Below are positions 29,528-38,664 of a stretch of 64,000 nucleotides of DNA, in pieces. Both the position numbers and the translations under genes were made by a program. The first letter of the stretch is position 1; the number at the start of each line of letters is the position of its first letter. The notes under the pieces were generated by a model. It had not been told where the DNA came from, made no database searches, and worked only from the letters and a program-made list of their open reading frames with translations. The stretch is from assembly GCF_026262505.1 (NCBI RefSeq), contig NC_067205.1:1674001-1738000 (forward strand), in the 5' to 3' direction. The DNA comes from Trichomonas vaginalis G3. Its lineage: Eukaryota > Parabasalia > Trichomonadida > Trichomonadidae.

Positions 29528-30411
29528 AACAATGTTGGTCGTTCCCATGGAATATTTTTGACTTTAATGGTATTAGTCATGATATGAATCTCAAGGTATG
29601 AACGAGGAGAGATGAGAGACTTATATGCTTCCCAAATTTCTTCAAAAGGTAATGTTATACCTGACTGTTTCCAAATGAGTTCAATGTCATAACGTGAGAA
29701 ACCTTGAAAGATAACGAAGTCAGTTATGAGACGTTTTATGTTTAAAGCTAAAAACCTCCATGTTTGCATAAGTATTGCTACAGTTAAATGGTAATGTCTG
29801 ACTTTAGTAATGATGTTAGCTAATGGTGAGTCTGGTTTTGACACTAAACCTTTTCCGGCAAAGTCGTCACAAACGAGCAGAGTGTTTGAAGGATACTTTT
29901 TGAAGGGGTATTTTGAAAGTTTTGATAGAATGTAGTTTGTCAGTCGTTTCATATCGTAAACTCCTGAGTACTGACGTAAGTGGTGTTTGTCAATAATTCT
30001 TTCCATCTCCTCAGAAGTCTTTTGCATTCCTGACTGTATGAACTCTACAATAGCATAATATTTTCTCTTACGTCGAATGTAACGTTGAAGAAATTCAATG
30101 AGTTCGCTATCTGGAACTTTAACGACAGATGCTTGAACTTTACTCATGAATGTTTTCGCTGTTGAATCCATAGAGTCTGAAGTTGCTGATATAATGATTT
30201 GGTCATAGTAAGAGTCGTTTCCTAAACGCTCTGTTATGAGTATATGACGAATGAGGTTAAATGTCTTACCTGAACCCATCTTACCACAATAGAAATACAC
30301 GCCATTTGAACAGAACTCATAATCTTTGCTGAAAGGAAGAATAAGAGAAGAGTTAAGTTTGTCTGTAGTTTCATTCATGTCTTCATCTACGTTATGTATT
30401 AAATGCTTCAT
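29524..30411 (-). CDS. Packaging ATPase, FtsK/A32-like (A)
   Basis: 295 residues from MKHLIHNVDEDMNET, open. Walker A GKMGSGKT (residues about 47-54), a sensor-like QIIISATSDS, Walker B LLVCDDFAG (about 178), then ILMQTWRFL. It would drive DNA packaging into the capsid. Start chosen at 30411 because it lies 15 bp from the divergent virion gene, as in B. Confidence 0.85.
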   Translation of the reverse strand: MKHLIHNVDEDMNETTDKLNSSLILPFSKDYEFCSNGVYFYCGKMGSGKTFNLIRHILITERLGNDSYYDQIIISATSDSMDSTAKTFMSKVQASVVKVPDSELIEFLQRYIRRKRKYYAIVEFIQSGMQKTSEEMERIIDKHHLRQYSGVYDMKRLTNYILSKLSKYPFKKYPSNTLLVCDDFAGKGLVSKPDSPLANIITKVRHYHLTVAILMQTWRFLALNIKRLITDFVIFQGFSRYDIELIWKQSGITLPFEEIWEAYKSLISPRSYLEIHIMTNTIKVKNIPWERPTLF

Positions 30412-30426
30412 TTTATCTCCATTAAA
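30412..30426. promoter_or_regulatory. 15-bp divergent start interval
   Basis: TTTATCTCCATTAAA is all that separates the ATPase start from the 30427 start; the same interval is 16 bp in B (8951..8966). It resembles the 17-bp interval between stalk and virion genes. Confidence 0.5.
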
Positions 30427-31308
30427 ATGCAAGTCAGAAATATTCAGAACATAGCACCGAGTCTAACTGACAAGAGTATAAAGATATACTATGAACACGT
30501 TATGATGAAACCAACCAAAATTCAAGAAAGTCAGTATACTTATGAATATCCAAGACACTGGGTAGAGTATGTAGGAGGTGAGAAAGCTATTGAAATAAGA
30601 CAAGTTAGAAGTATTCCAGCAGGAAGAACAATATTATTGAAGAACTTTAATGTTTTGAGATATAATGATAAAACAAAGAAGCAAGATAGTTTCCCTGTTG
30701 CTGTGTATGTGAACCTAGACACAGGAGATGACATGAAAGTTTTTAACACAAAGCTTCAAACGGTATTGAAAGAACAACTTATAGCAGAAGGACACCCATT
30801 ACCTTCAGAAGTTACCATAGCATATAATTTTGAAACAAATGCAATAGATTTTAAAATCGTCTCTGCAAAGAAGTCAGGTTTTACATTTAATGAAGCAGAT
30901 GTATATTCGAATGAAAACTTCAAAGCTATTGCATGGTTAGATAATGACGATTGCTTTAAGAAAATATTTAAATTCAGTGACTCAAAGATGTCAATAGATG
31001 ACCTTCGTGGAATGTTACCATCGACGTTTACAGTAGAAGGTTCAGCAGGATTGCTTACAAGATTGTCAATTGGTGGCGTTTGGTCTCGTGAGAACATTGT
31101 TATAAAATCCAGTATAAGTGAATTTGCTGAAGAATCTATATTATGTCTTTCAAACTACATGTATTCGCCACCGAAGCATTATAGTATAACAAACTTTGTC
31201 AGTAAGTTTAACATAAGACTTGTCGAACCTTCTTCAATGAAAGATGTTGTGCTACCTAAAGATGGAAAGGATGGACTCATTATTGAGATGATTTTAATTG
31301 CATATTAA
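30427..31308 (+). CDS. Virion-type protein, paralogue 2 (A, whole)
   Basis: 293 residues, open. The N-terminus is basic and beta-rich (IYYEHVMMKP, EYPRHWVEYVGGE); the middle has FPVAVYVNLDTGDDM and AYNFETNAIDFKIVSAKKS; the end has PKDGKDGLIIEMILIAY. The middle part matches the layout of the penton-like candidate at 23556..24410, so both are probably structural. The stop is directly followed by the next ATG. Confidence 0.5.
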   Translation: MQVRNIQNIAPSLTDKSIKIYYEHVMMKPTKIQESQYTYEYPRHWVEYVGGEKAIEIRQVRSIPAGRTILLKNFNVLRYNDKTKKQDSFPVAVYVNLDTGDDMKVFNTKLQTVLKEQLIAEGHPLPSEVTIAYNFETNAIDFKIVSAKKSGFTFNEADVYSNENFKAIAWLDNDDCFKKIFKFSDSKMSIDDLRGMLPSTFTVEGSAGLLTRLSIGGVWSRENIVIKSSISEFAEESILCLSNYMYSPPKHYSITNFVSKFNIRLVEPSSMKDVVLPKDGKDGLIIEMILIAY

Positions 31309-31533
31309 ATGAGTTTGTTCTTGAAAGTCATTCATGATGAAATAACTGTTGTAGAAGATGTTAGCAATTGTTCAGACATTTTGAAGCGAATAGATGAGAT
31401 AAGAAAGAAGTTAGATAGACCGCAAAGCGGTGAGGGCGAAGCCCGTGAGAATGTTTATGTTTCATTGACTTTCTCCAGTAACGAGAACTTTTATGAGATA
31501 ATATTGAAGAGAGATGATTTTAATATGGTGTAA
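31309..31533 (+). CDS. Unknown 74-aa protein with double mini-hairpin (A)
   Basis: Identical in design to 7845..8069. The hairpin patch is at about 31418..31446 and encodes RPQSGEGEAR. Zero-spacing junctions (TAAATG) on both sides. Confidence 0.65.
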   Translation: MSLFLKVIHDEITVVEDVSNCSDILKRIDEIRKKLDRPQSGEGEARENVYVSLTFSSNENFYEIILKRDDFNMV

Positions 31534-32058
31534 ATGGTAGATTGGGCAGCTTTAGGCGCAATGGGAACAAAAGCATTAGCATTTGGAGCAAAAGCACTTG
31601 GAGCTTATGACGCAGTAAATAAAATGAGTGGAGGAAGAGTTTCGAAGACATTAGACGCAAATAAAGGAAAGATAGGAGGCTGGGTTGCAAAGAAGTTAAG
31701 ATTAAATAAAATAGGGCTCATAAATAAAGCATCCAATTTGGTTGCGACTGAGTCGGAAAATGCTTTAGGAAAGGACGATGAGTTTTCAAAACACGCAAAA
31801 GACTTTAATGACCAGATGAAAGGTGAAACAATGCATTTAAATAGAGTCGATGGAACTCTTCCTCCACAACTTCCACCAGCAGTTCTTCCGTATGGTCCCT
31901 ATGGAATGTATGGAAACCCTTACGAAAGACCATTTGACCCATTGACTGGTGGAAGTAATTGGTATCATTATGGACGAAGAAGAAAGACAGTCAAGTTGGA
32001 GACGGACGTAAAGAAAGCAACTAAAAAGAAATCAAGGAAGAGAGTTATAAAGCAATGA
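31534..32058 (+). CDS. Basic Gly/Ala-rich core-like virion protein (A, whole)
   Basis: 174 residues. Hydrophobic amphipathic start (WAALGAMGTKALAFGAKALG), middle basic helices, Pro/Gly/Tyr region (LPYGPYGMYGNPYE) and a Lys/Arg tail (TKKKSRKRVIKQ) suited to DNA binding. Resembles in composition adenoviral minor core and membrane-lytic proteins; no sequence family can be named. Identical in the second copy. Confidence 0.55.
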   Translation: MVDWAALGAMGTKALAFGAKALGAYDAVNKMSGGRVSKTLDANKGKIGGWVAKKLRLNKIGLINKASNLVATESENALGKDDEFSKHAKDFNDQMKGETMHLNRVDGTLPPQLPPAVLPYGPYGMYGNPYERPFDPLTGGSNWYHYGRRRKTVKLETDVKKATKKKSRKRVIKQ

Positions 32059-32332
32059 ATTCAAGTGGGTGAAAAACCGGGTGAAAAAAGAGGTGAGATT
32101 TCACCACTTCACCTTAATTTATTTTTTCACCTCTGACAACGTTTATTTTTATTTTATTTTTATGTAAATGACGGAAACTATTGAGGGTGAAAAACCGGGT
32201 GAAAAAAGAGGTGAGATTTCACCACTTCACCTTAATTTATTTTGTGCTATGTTTTCATACGCGTGAAGGTAGTGATATCGTTTATTTTTTATTTTATTTT
32301 ATTAAAATTATTTTTATTTTATTTTTATGTAA
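32059..32332. promoter_or_regulatory. Duplicated TTCACC arrays before the terminal gene of A
   Basis: Arrays at 32067..32113 and 32185..32232 each contain two GGGTGAAAA half-sites, GGTGAGATTTCACC and an inverted TTCACC, as at 1551..1598. Between them lies a near-copy of the start of the next gene (ATGTAAATGACGGAAACTAT), so the whole block arose by a local duplication. Confidence 0.6.
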
Positions 32333-32824
32333 ATGACGAAAACTATTGAGATAACAAACTACAACGGTCATGAGTTCAAGAATTTGTTCTTCGTTCCTCG
32401 TGAAAATACATTCTATCAGATACGAGGGAGAAAGGGTAAAGTTAGTTTGAGCGTTTATGACTACAAGCATAATGGAAAGTTTATACAAGCAGTAGATACA
32501 AACGGTAAACGTGTTTCATTAGCTTTGTCAAAACTTACATACATTCATTTTGACAGTGACTTTGACTCTGACGATTGGAGCGACAGCAGCGATACTGAAG
32601 AATATCTTGTAACCTTAGAAACAACTCTTCAAGCTTTTCAAGAAAAAATAAACGATATCTATATCGAATATGCAAACCAGTATAACATTGACGAAGGAGA
32701 ATACCATCTCGATATTATTTATGACAGGAAAAATGCAACTGTTAAAATCAATAAAATAGAAGACCTTGGAGAAAACGTTTATATTCTACAAAATATAACA
32801 ACTTGGCATGGTATAGATTTATGA
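32333..32824 (+). CDS. Terminal small gene of A, fused to foreign sequence at 32612
   Basis: The first 92 or so residues (TKTIEITNYNGHEFKNLFF, acidic DSDFDSDDWSDSSDTEE) are the terminal gene family. From 32612 the sequence no longer matches the second copy and the reading continues into Polinton C-side sequence. The normal 108-aa form is at 61789..62115. Confidence 0.6.
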   Translation: MTKTIEITNYNGHEFKNLFFVPRENTFYQIRGRKGKVSLSVYDYKHNGKFIQAVDTNGKRVSLALSKLTYIHFDSDFDSDDWSDSSDTEEYLVTLETTLQAFQEKINDIYIEYANQYNIDEGEYHLDIIYDRKNATVKINKIEDLGENVYILQNITTWHGIDL

Positions 32825-32849
32825 GGATGTTAAATCAGCCTGCAGCATA

Positions 32850-33122
32850 TCCAGTACACCCAGACTTTTATGAAGTCGAAACCCTAATGGAACATATGAA
32901 AATGTTTTCGACCAAGATGCTATTATTGTTCATGCTTCATTTTCTGGCGCCCAAACTCTTTCTTATGCTTGGCAAATGACTTTTAACGAAAAACCTACAA
33001 AGTTATACGAACCACCAAGTGGAAGTATTTCAGACTTTCAAGTATGGTTTACTACAGATGGAAGAAAAAGAATAATTCCATTATACCATGCGTTTTACTT
33101 AGAACTTAGTTTCATATACCAA
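32850..33122 (+). pseudogene. Fragment of an unknown Polinton C protein
   Basis: Readable protein-like stretches FDQDAIIVHASFSGAQTLSY and DFQVWFTTDGRKRIIPLYHA show that this was coding. No family recognised; beta-rich, possibly virion-related. Converges on the 33150 gene. Confidence 0.4.
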
Positions 33123-33149
33123 CTACATCGAACGGTAAAATATAATTTT

Positions 33150-33392
33150 TTAATACGGTTGAGGTGTTGGATTTGGTTGCCAACTAGACTGTGGTGCAGG
33201 TTCAGGCTGTTGTATAACAGGAGCTTGTTCTTCTGGTTCAGGGTCTTTAGGTATAATACCAACGAACTGACCTACTCTTTTACCAATATTTTTGACTCCG
33301 TTCCAAATTCCTCTTCCTACGGTTTTTATTCCATTCCATATACCTCTTCCAACTCTTCTGAAGAAGTTTCCAATACTACTGAAGAAACCCAT
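33150..33392 (-). CDS. Amphipathic Gly/Trp-rich 80-aa peptide
   Basis: N-terminal repeats FFRRVGRGIWNGIKTVGRGI and WNGVKNIGKRVGQFVG form an amphipathic basic helix; the tail is Pro/Gln-rich (PQSSWQPNPTPQPY). Such sequences suggest membrane disruption or capsid-vertex binding, comparable to adenoviral protein VI. That comparison is by composition only. Confidence 0.55.
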   Translation of the reverse strand: MGFFSSIGNFFRRVGRGIWNGIKTVGRGIWNGVKNIGKRVGQFVGIIPKDPEPEEQAPVIQQPEPAPQSSWQPNPTPQPY

Positions 33393-33519
33393 TTTACTAT
33401 ATGTAAAAATCTAATGTCCGCCTAGTCTCTTACGTTTCCTGTTGAGTTCCATAGCATTCTTTAACTGGAGCTCATACATTCTGTTTCTCCTCTGGTAGAA
33501 AACATATTCTGGGTCAACT

Positions 33520-33600
33520 CCTGTGTTCGCGTCATCTGCATAAAGTTGTTTATATCCCACTTCAGGGTTTGTATAAAACTCTTTCCATCTCATATTTGCA
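33520..33600. repeat. 81-83-bp flanking duplication of the Mutator-like element
   Basis: 33520..33600 recurs as 38255..38337 with about three small differences, directly outside the two ends of the insertion. It is far longer than the 9-11 bp usual for Mutator-like elements. Confidence 0.75.
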
Positions 33601-33677
33601 GAGTGTGGTAGAATTTACGAAAAAGTGACACTAAAAAAGTGACACTTAACCTTAAATTTCCAAACACTATTTTTTGA

Positions 33678-34025
33678 TTGTATTTTGTTATTTATATATT
33701 TATATATATAAATATATTTATCTATGTATATTTATATATGTATATTTATATATATATATTTATATATATATATTTATATATATATATTTATATATATATA
33801 TTTATATATATATATTTATATATATATATTTATATATATATATTTATATATATATATTTATATATATATATTTATATATGTATATTTATATATGTATATA
33901 TTTATATATGTATATATTTATATATGTATATATGTATATATTTATATATGTATATATTTATATATGTATATATGTATATATGTATGTATTTATATATGTA
34001 TTTATATATGTATATTTATTTAAAA
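33678..34025. repeat. TA-rich microsatellite
   Basis: Runs of TATATATATATTTATA-type units about 14-16 bp long, with GTATATTTA variants at the right. The long open frames across it (Tyr/Ile repeats) are composition artefacts. Confidence 0.9.
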
Positions 34026-34061
34026 AAATTAAAAATAATATAATTAAAATTTATTTATATT

Positions 34062-36340
34062 TTAAATTTCATACTGATCTTCGATTCCAATTTGTGAATT
34101 GATATCATTAACAATTGAATTCCAATTATCAATAACTTCGTATAATGAATTTTCACTGCAGATTTTATCAATATACTCCAGTACTTCTGTCATTAAATCA
34201 CCTTCAACGCCATGACTGGACCAAAAGATGATTGCATTCTGTCTTATACTTGTCATTGTTTCAAATGAAGTAACCAATGTATTCAACTCTTTCAATAAAG
34301 GTAAAAGATAGAGATGTGAAAACTTAAATTTTATAATCCCTGGGATGCACTTTCTTCGATTTTTTTTAAATTTTTGGGATAAATTTTGACATCTTTTTTT
34401 TTGCTGGCGACCCCCCCCCGTTTAGGGCATCAAAAAAACATGTTGTTTCGTTTCAAGATCGGGATATGTTGTGAACCCGACTTCTTTCATTAATGAAGTG
34501 ATTTCTTAAGTTGAATAAAAACAAATTTGATTGAAATTCATACAAAATTTCTTTTTATCATTATTATTTAAGATGCTTTTTTATGTTGAATTGTTAATTT
34601 TTTTATTTCCACCTGGGATATTTTGAATTGGGCTAGCCCAATCCCACCTCTCAATTTTCTCTCAATTGGGCAATGGGGATCCCATATAAAATGTATTGTA
34701 ACAAAATTTTACATGCATAATATAGTACAATTAAACAACATTCTAAAAATATTAAATTCACATCATTTACTTGAAGATTTTATATTTTCAACAAAAATTA
34801 ATACAATAATTACATTAAATTGAGGAGATTTATAATATTTATTATAAATTAAAATATTATTACTCATTAATTTGTTGAAATATTGCATTTTAGTGGTAAA
34901 AATTAAAATTTAAGTTTACATGGAGAAAAAAAATTTTTAAATTCCAAAAAAAAATTCAATTGGGATAACGATAGGGACAAAAATTTAGAATCCCCATATG
35001 CTTGGGATAAAATCACATGACTAGTAAAAGATACATCTCTCTTTTTTTCAATAAGTTTGAAAGATGTTGTATTTTTGATTGTATTTCTGTCATTTGTTTA
35101 TCATAATTTGATATTTCGGGAATTTCACAATTTCTTGGTGGAAGGACAATTTGATGTAAATTAATATCTTGTTGAATGCGGAGAAAGTAATTTTCTTTGA
35201 CTCGATTTAATAAAAGAAAAACAAACTTGTCAATTGCTAAATTTTTCACATTTCCAAATTCATAGTATTTAAAATTTTTGAACAAAGACTCTGATATATT
35301 ATTAACAAGAGTCAATGAATCTTCCTTGAATGCAGAAATCCATTGTTCCTTATGTTTAGCCCATTGTCTTTGGAAATAGTTATTGAAATCATCATAAGGA
35401 AAATCAATTTTATTTATTTTTTCATATAACTGATTAGCATTTTCCATATTCATAGGCATTGTGTAGCAGAGGATATTCATATATTTATCCACATCGGCCC
35501 TGATATTTTCGTCTGGAATTCTGTATAAGTTCTTACGAAGTGCCCTCATCACATGGAGGGCACACCAAAAGATATTACATTCTTGAAATGTATTATGTAT
35601 TGAATTAAAGATTTGGAGGGCACAATCTGACATAAAGTTGGATGGAGTTCTTTCAAACCATTCAAAAAACTTGATCAAACATTTTTGAGATAGAAGTTTC
35701 ATTATCTTGTTTTACAATAAAATACAAAGTGGAATGACATGAGTCTTTTCAAACTTACAAGCAATGATATATAAAACAAGTTTTTCAAATAATATTTTGA
35801 AAGTAGAGTCGATATGGTACATCCTAGGCTCTTCATATAACAAATCCTTGATACGAACAATCTCCATATACAAAGAGAAAATCAACTGGATTATCTACAT
35901 CATCGATTTCATGATATAATAAATCTTTGGCTGAAGGAGTGTTTATTTTTTCGCTTTTATATTTGTTAACAACATCAAAGAAAGTTTCCATAGTGATTAC
36001 TGCCTTTCGGCATTTGCAAAATCTTTTCTGTGAGTTCCTTTTTGAGTTGCCGAAGAGTATTTTCATCATAAGAAAAGAAAAACATAGTTATTAATAAAAG
36101 GAATATTGAGAGCTTGATATGAACAGAAATTGCATCAGCAACTTTACCACCACTAATAAAATACTGTTGAAGATAAGGTCTGAGAAAAATACTCTTTGGT
36201 GAATATTTAAAAGACGGTGGTTCACCAACATGATTATGAAAATGATGTCCATTTACAAATCTGTATTGATTAGATTTCATTTCAAAGGTAAAGTTAGCAC
36301 TACAACTTCCCCATCTACAGTAATGTCTTAATAATTGTTA
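34062..36340 (-). pseudogene. MULE-type transposase, interrupted
   Basis: Reading from the right: a FLYWCH-like zinc finger (YCRWGSCSANFTF, then NGHHFHNH, at about 36340-36230), the first catalytic motif MYHIDSTFK near 35810, the second FMSDCALQIF near 35625 followed by FWCALHVMRAL, then a helical region. The C-terminus (34062..34310, ending [11 protein letters not shown]) is separated by a 713-bp insertion with a 10-bp duplication. An in-frame stop lies near 35711 and at least one frameshift near 36000-36070, so the gene is dead. No clean N-terminal start is visible upstream of 36340. Confidence 0.7.
34311..35023. mobile_element. 713-bp non-autonomous insertion in the transposase
   Basis: Flanked by the 10-bp direct repeat GTAAAAGATA (34301..34310 and 35024..35033), at the point where the transposase reading is broken and resumes. 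The ends share ATGTGA followed by TTT and ATCCC, a weak inverted repeat. No coding content; contains a C9 run near 34414 and several TTGGG/CCCAA stretches. Target length fits a Mutator-related non-autonomous element. Confidence 0.65.
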
Positions 36341-36490
36341 TGTTATATACGAAAACGATAAAACAGTTTGACAGAAAAGTGACAACTTTACGTGTCAAAA
36401 ATATAAAAAGTGATATTTTATTCATCATTATCTTCTTCATAATTTATTTCATATTCTTCGTCTTACCAACAAAAGATGGGAATGTGAACA

Positions 36491-37440
36491 ATTGCGGGCA
36501 ATTTTTAGCCATTTTGGCTTGGAACTAGAGCCTGCGAGGTACATGGATAGTATCAGTACCTCACAGGCTCTAGTTCTCTATATGGCGCCGAGAAATTTTG
36601 GTGAAATGTGGTCGCATTTCACCAAAATTTTTCGGCGCCATAGATGAATTGGAGGGTGAGAGATATTATTTCATACATACTACTCTCACCCTCCAATTCC
36701 CAGCCAAAATGGCTAAAAATTGCCCGCAATGTGAACAATTGCGGGCAATTTTTAGCCATTTTGGCTTGGAACTAGGAGCCTGCGAGGTACATGGATAGTA
36801 TCAGTACCTCACAGGCTCTAGTTCTCTATATGGCGCCGAGAAATTTTGGTGAAATGTGGTCGCATTTCACCAAAATTTTTTCGGCGCCATAGGATGAATT
36901 GGAGGGTGAGAGATATTATTTCATACAATACTACTCTCACCCTCCAATTCCCAGCCAAAATGGCTAAAAATTGCCCGCAATGTGAACAATTGCGGGCAAT
37001 TTTTAGCCATTTTGGCTTGGAACTAGAGCCTGCGAGGTACATGGATAGTATCAGTACCTCACAGGCTCTAGTTCTCTATATGGCGCCGAGAAATTTGGTG
37101 AAATGTGGTCGCATTTCACCAAAAATTTTTTCGGCGCCATAGGATGAATTGGAGGGTGAGAGATATTATTTCATACAATACTACTCTCACCCTCCAATTC
37201 CCAGCCAAAATGGCTAAATTGCCGCAATGTGAACAATTGCGGGCAATTTTTAGCCATTTTGGCTTGGAACTAGAGCCGCGAGGTACATGGATAGTATCAG
37301 TACCTCACAGGCTCTAGTTCTCTATATGGCGCCGAGAAATTTTGGTGAAATGTGGTCGCATTTCACCAAAATTTTTCGGCGCCATAGATGAATTGGAGGG
37401 TGAGAGATATTATTTCATACAATACTACTCTCACCCTCAA
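36491..37440. repeat. Four tandem units of about 250 bp that can fold as cloverleaves
   Basis: Units begin at 36491, 36738, 36989 and 37236 (spacings 247, 251, 247). Each opens with ATTGCGGGCAATTTTTAGCC and closes with its inverse GGCTAAAAATTGCCCGCAAT, enclosing three complete palindromes: AACTAGAGCCTG...CAGGCTCTAGTT, TATGGCGCCGAGAAATTTTG...CGGCGCCATA, and GAATTGGAGGGTGAGAG...CTCTCACCCTCCAATTC. A closing stem with three arms is a cloverleaf. Units are separated by GTGAAC; the last lacks its closing arm. Small indels fall mostly between or within arms. Frames here are artefacts. Confidence 0.85.
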
Positions 37441-38254
37441 TTTTAATTACTTAAACTCATTTCTATTTTTTTGACATGTAATGTCACTTTTACTGAGATC
37501 TGACACAATGTCAGATCTCTTTTTTTCGTATATAAGAGTTACTCCATCTGAATTCAAATGTGAATCTTTCCGATAATTGCAGTTAGCACGCATCTCTGCT
37601 TGAACTCCATATTGAAGATAATGAATGAAAATCAATATATTGTTTTGTATCAGCAAGGGGTGCAGGAACGGATTGATTCATTTAAAAAAATGAAAAAAGT
37701 GAGAATTGTAAATAATTAAGGTTAATATTGAATAAATAATACATCAAACTAGTTTTAGAGTTGATAGTAAGAAGCGAAGAACACTACCAGTAAGATACAG
37801 CAGTAGTAGCTGCTTCATGCTGCATTGAGTATTGTTGAATAATTTGAAGTAGTGGTTTTTGAAATCAGCACCCCTATGAGAGCGCTGGCGACCGAAACAC
37901 CACTAGTAAGATTGTGTATTAGAAACTGCTTCATGCTGTGTTGAGTAAGCTTCGATATCTTTATCAGACCACATTTAAATTAACCACTCACATTCTCACT
38001 GTGGTCCATCTAAAAATTTGTAAGCTTTATGACATAAAATTATATTATATGCAGGATCCCACCTATTACTTAATCTTTTTGGAATAAATGTTTTATAATA
38101 TTTATCGATTGATTGTAATTTTTTGTATAAAAAAGTTTTTTTATTTATATTAAAATATATTCGGTTAATGATATTATCTTATAATTTGTAAATAAATCTA
38201 GTATAAAAATAACTTTAATAGTTGGTGTCACTTTTTCGAAAATTCTGGTTTTTT
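37441..38254. other. Non-coding right part of the Mutator-like element
   Basis: No convincing gene. A palindrome with arms GAGATCTGACA/TGTCAGATCTC lies at about 37495-37519, and a direct repeat with CTGCTTCATGCTG (about 37810 and 37932). AT-rich otherwise. Confidence 0.5.
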
Positions 38255-38523
38255 CCTGTGTTCGCGTCATCTGCATAAAGTTGTTTATATCCCACTTTCA
38301 GGGTTTGTAAATAAACTCTTTCCATCTCATATTTGCATACCATGGTGGCAAACCTAACGCAGCGTCATTTGACATGGCAGTTTGCATTTGTACATCTGTT
38401 GGCACTTGACCATAGTTTGCCATTGCAGTTTGTATTCTAACTTCATTTGGAATATTCTCTGGGTTTGGTTGTCCAGGTTGCTGTGCATTCGCTAAGTTCT
38501 GTGCGTCCATTTAATATTAGATA

Positions 38524-38664
38524 AAAATATCTCTTACGAGTACATATACTGAACATTTGCAGGCATTGGTTCATCTTCATATTCTCTATATTTTCTGCCA
38601 CGTCAAATAAATAAATGACACAATGGAAAAAACCTAAAACAAGTAGTCCTATTTCAAACCACAT
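38524..38664 (-). pseudogene. Small membrane protein of Polinton C
   Basis: Starts MWFEIGLLVLGFFHCVIYLF, a strongly hydrophobic N-terminal helix, followed by a charged tail. It begins directly after the methyltransferase region. Likely a single-pass membrane peptide; broken. Confidence 0.4.

Larger units (their letters stand above)
1..32611 (-). mobile_element. Polinton A (outer element, open at the left edge, cut at 32611)
   Basis: A Polinton/Maverick read on the minus strand, interrupted by Polinton B at 6777..28094. Parts in the window, from its right end: a small terminal gene, basic core-like protein, virion-type protein, ATPase, fibre locus, integrase and two unknown genes that run to the left edge. 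The left terminus lies outside the window. The right terminus is missing at 32611, but the second copy keeps it at 62320. Its integrase differs from that of B at only about four of 361 residues, so the two elements are close relatives and young. It is broken, with roughly ten breaks in the visible part, most of them in the fibre locus. Confidence 0.85.
33601..38254 (-). mobile_element. Mutator-like DNA transposon (4.65 kb) in Polinton C
   Basis: Inverted ends of about 25 bp: ACGAAAAAGTGACACT near 33618 and, on the other strand near 38222..38245, TCGAAAAAGTGACACC. Inside are a MULE-type transposase, a TATTTA microsatellite, a 713-bp nested insertion, a cloverleaf-forming tandem array and about 800 bp without a gene. 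Boundaries are set by the flanking duplication. Family call rests on the transposase; Mutator-like elements are known in Trichomonas. Confidence 0.6.
33411..38510 (-). pseudogene. Small Polinton C gene split by the 33601..38254 insertion
   Basis: One part (38298..38510) begins MDAQNLANAQQPGQPNPENI and is Gln/Asn/Pro-rich; the other (33411..33600) ends in a basic RNRKRKRLGGH-like tail. Both contain the overlap region MRWKEF, because about 81-83 bp are present on both sides of the insertion. Function unknown; possibly a minor virion protein. Confidence 0.6.

Noticed and set aside
33674-34102. Long Tyr/Ile open frames in all three plus-strand frames
   Set aside because: They are translations of the TATTTA microsatellite, with no protein-like composition or start context.
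34623-34823. Frame inside the 713-bp insertion
   Set aside because: Low-complexity AT-rich translation without a family match or start context.
36598-37317. Several short frames repeating the same peptide
   Set aside because: They follow the palindromic tandem unit and occur on both strands; the DNA structure explains them.
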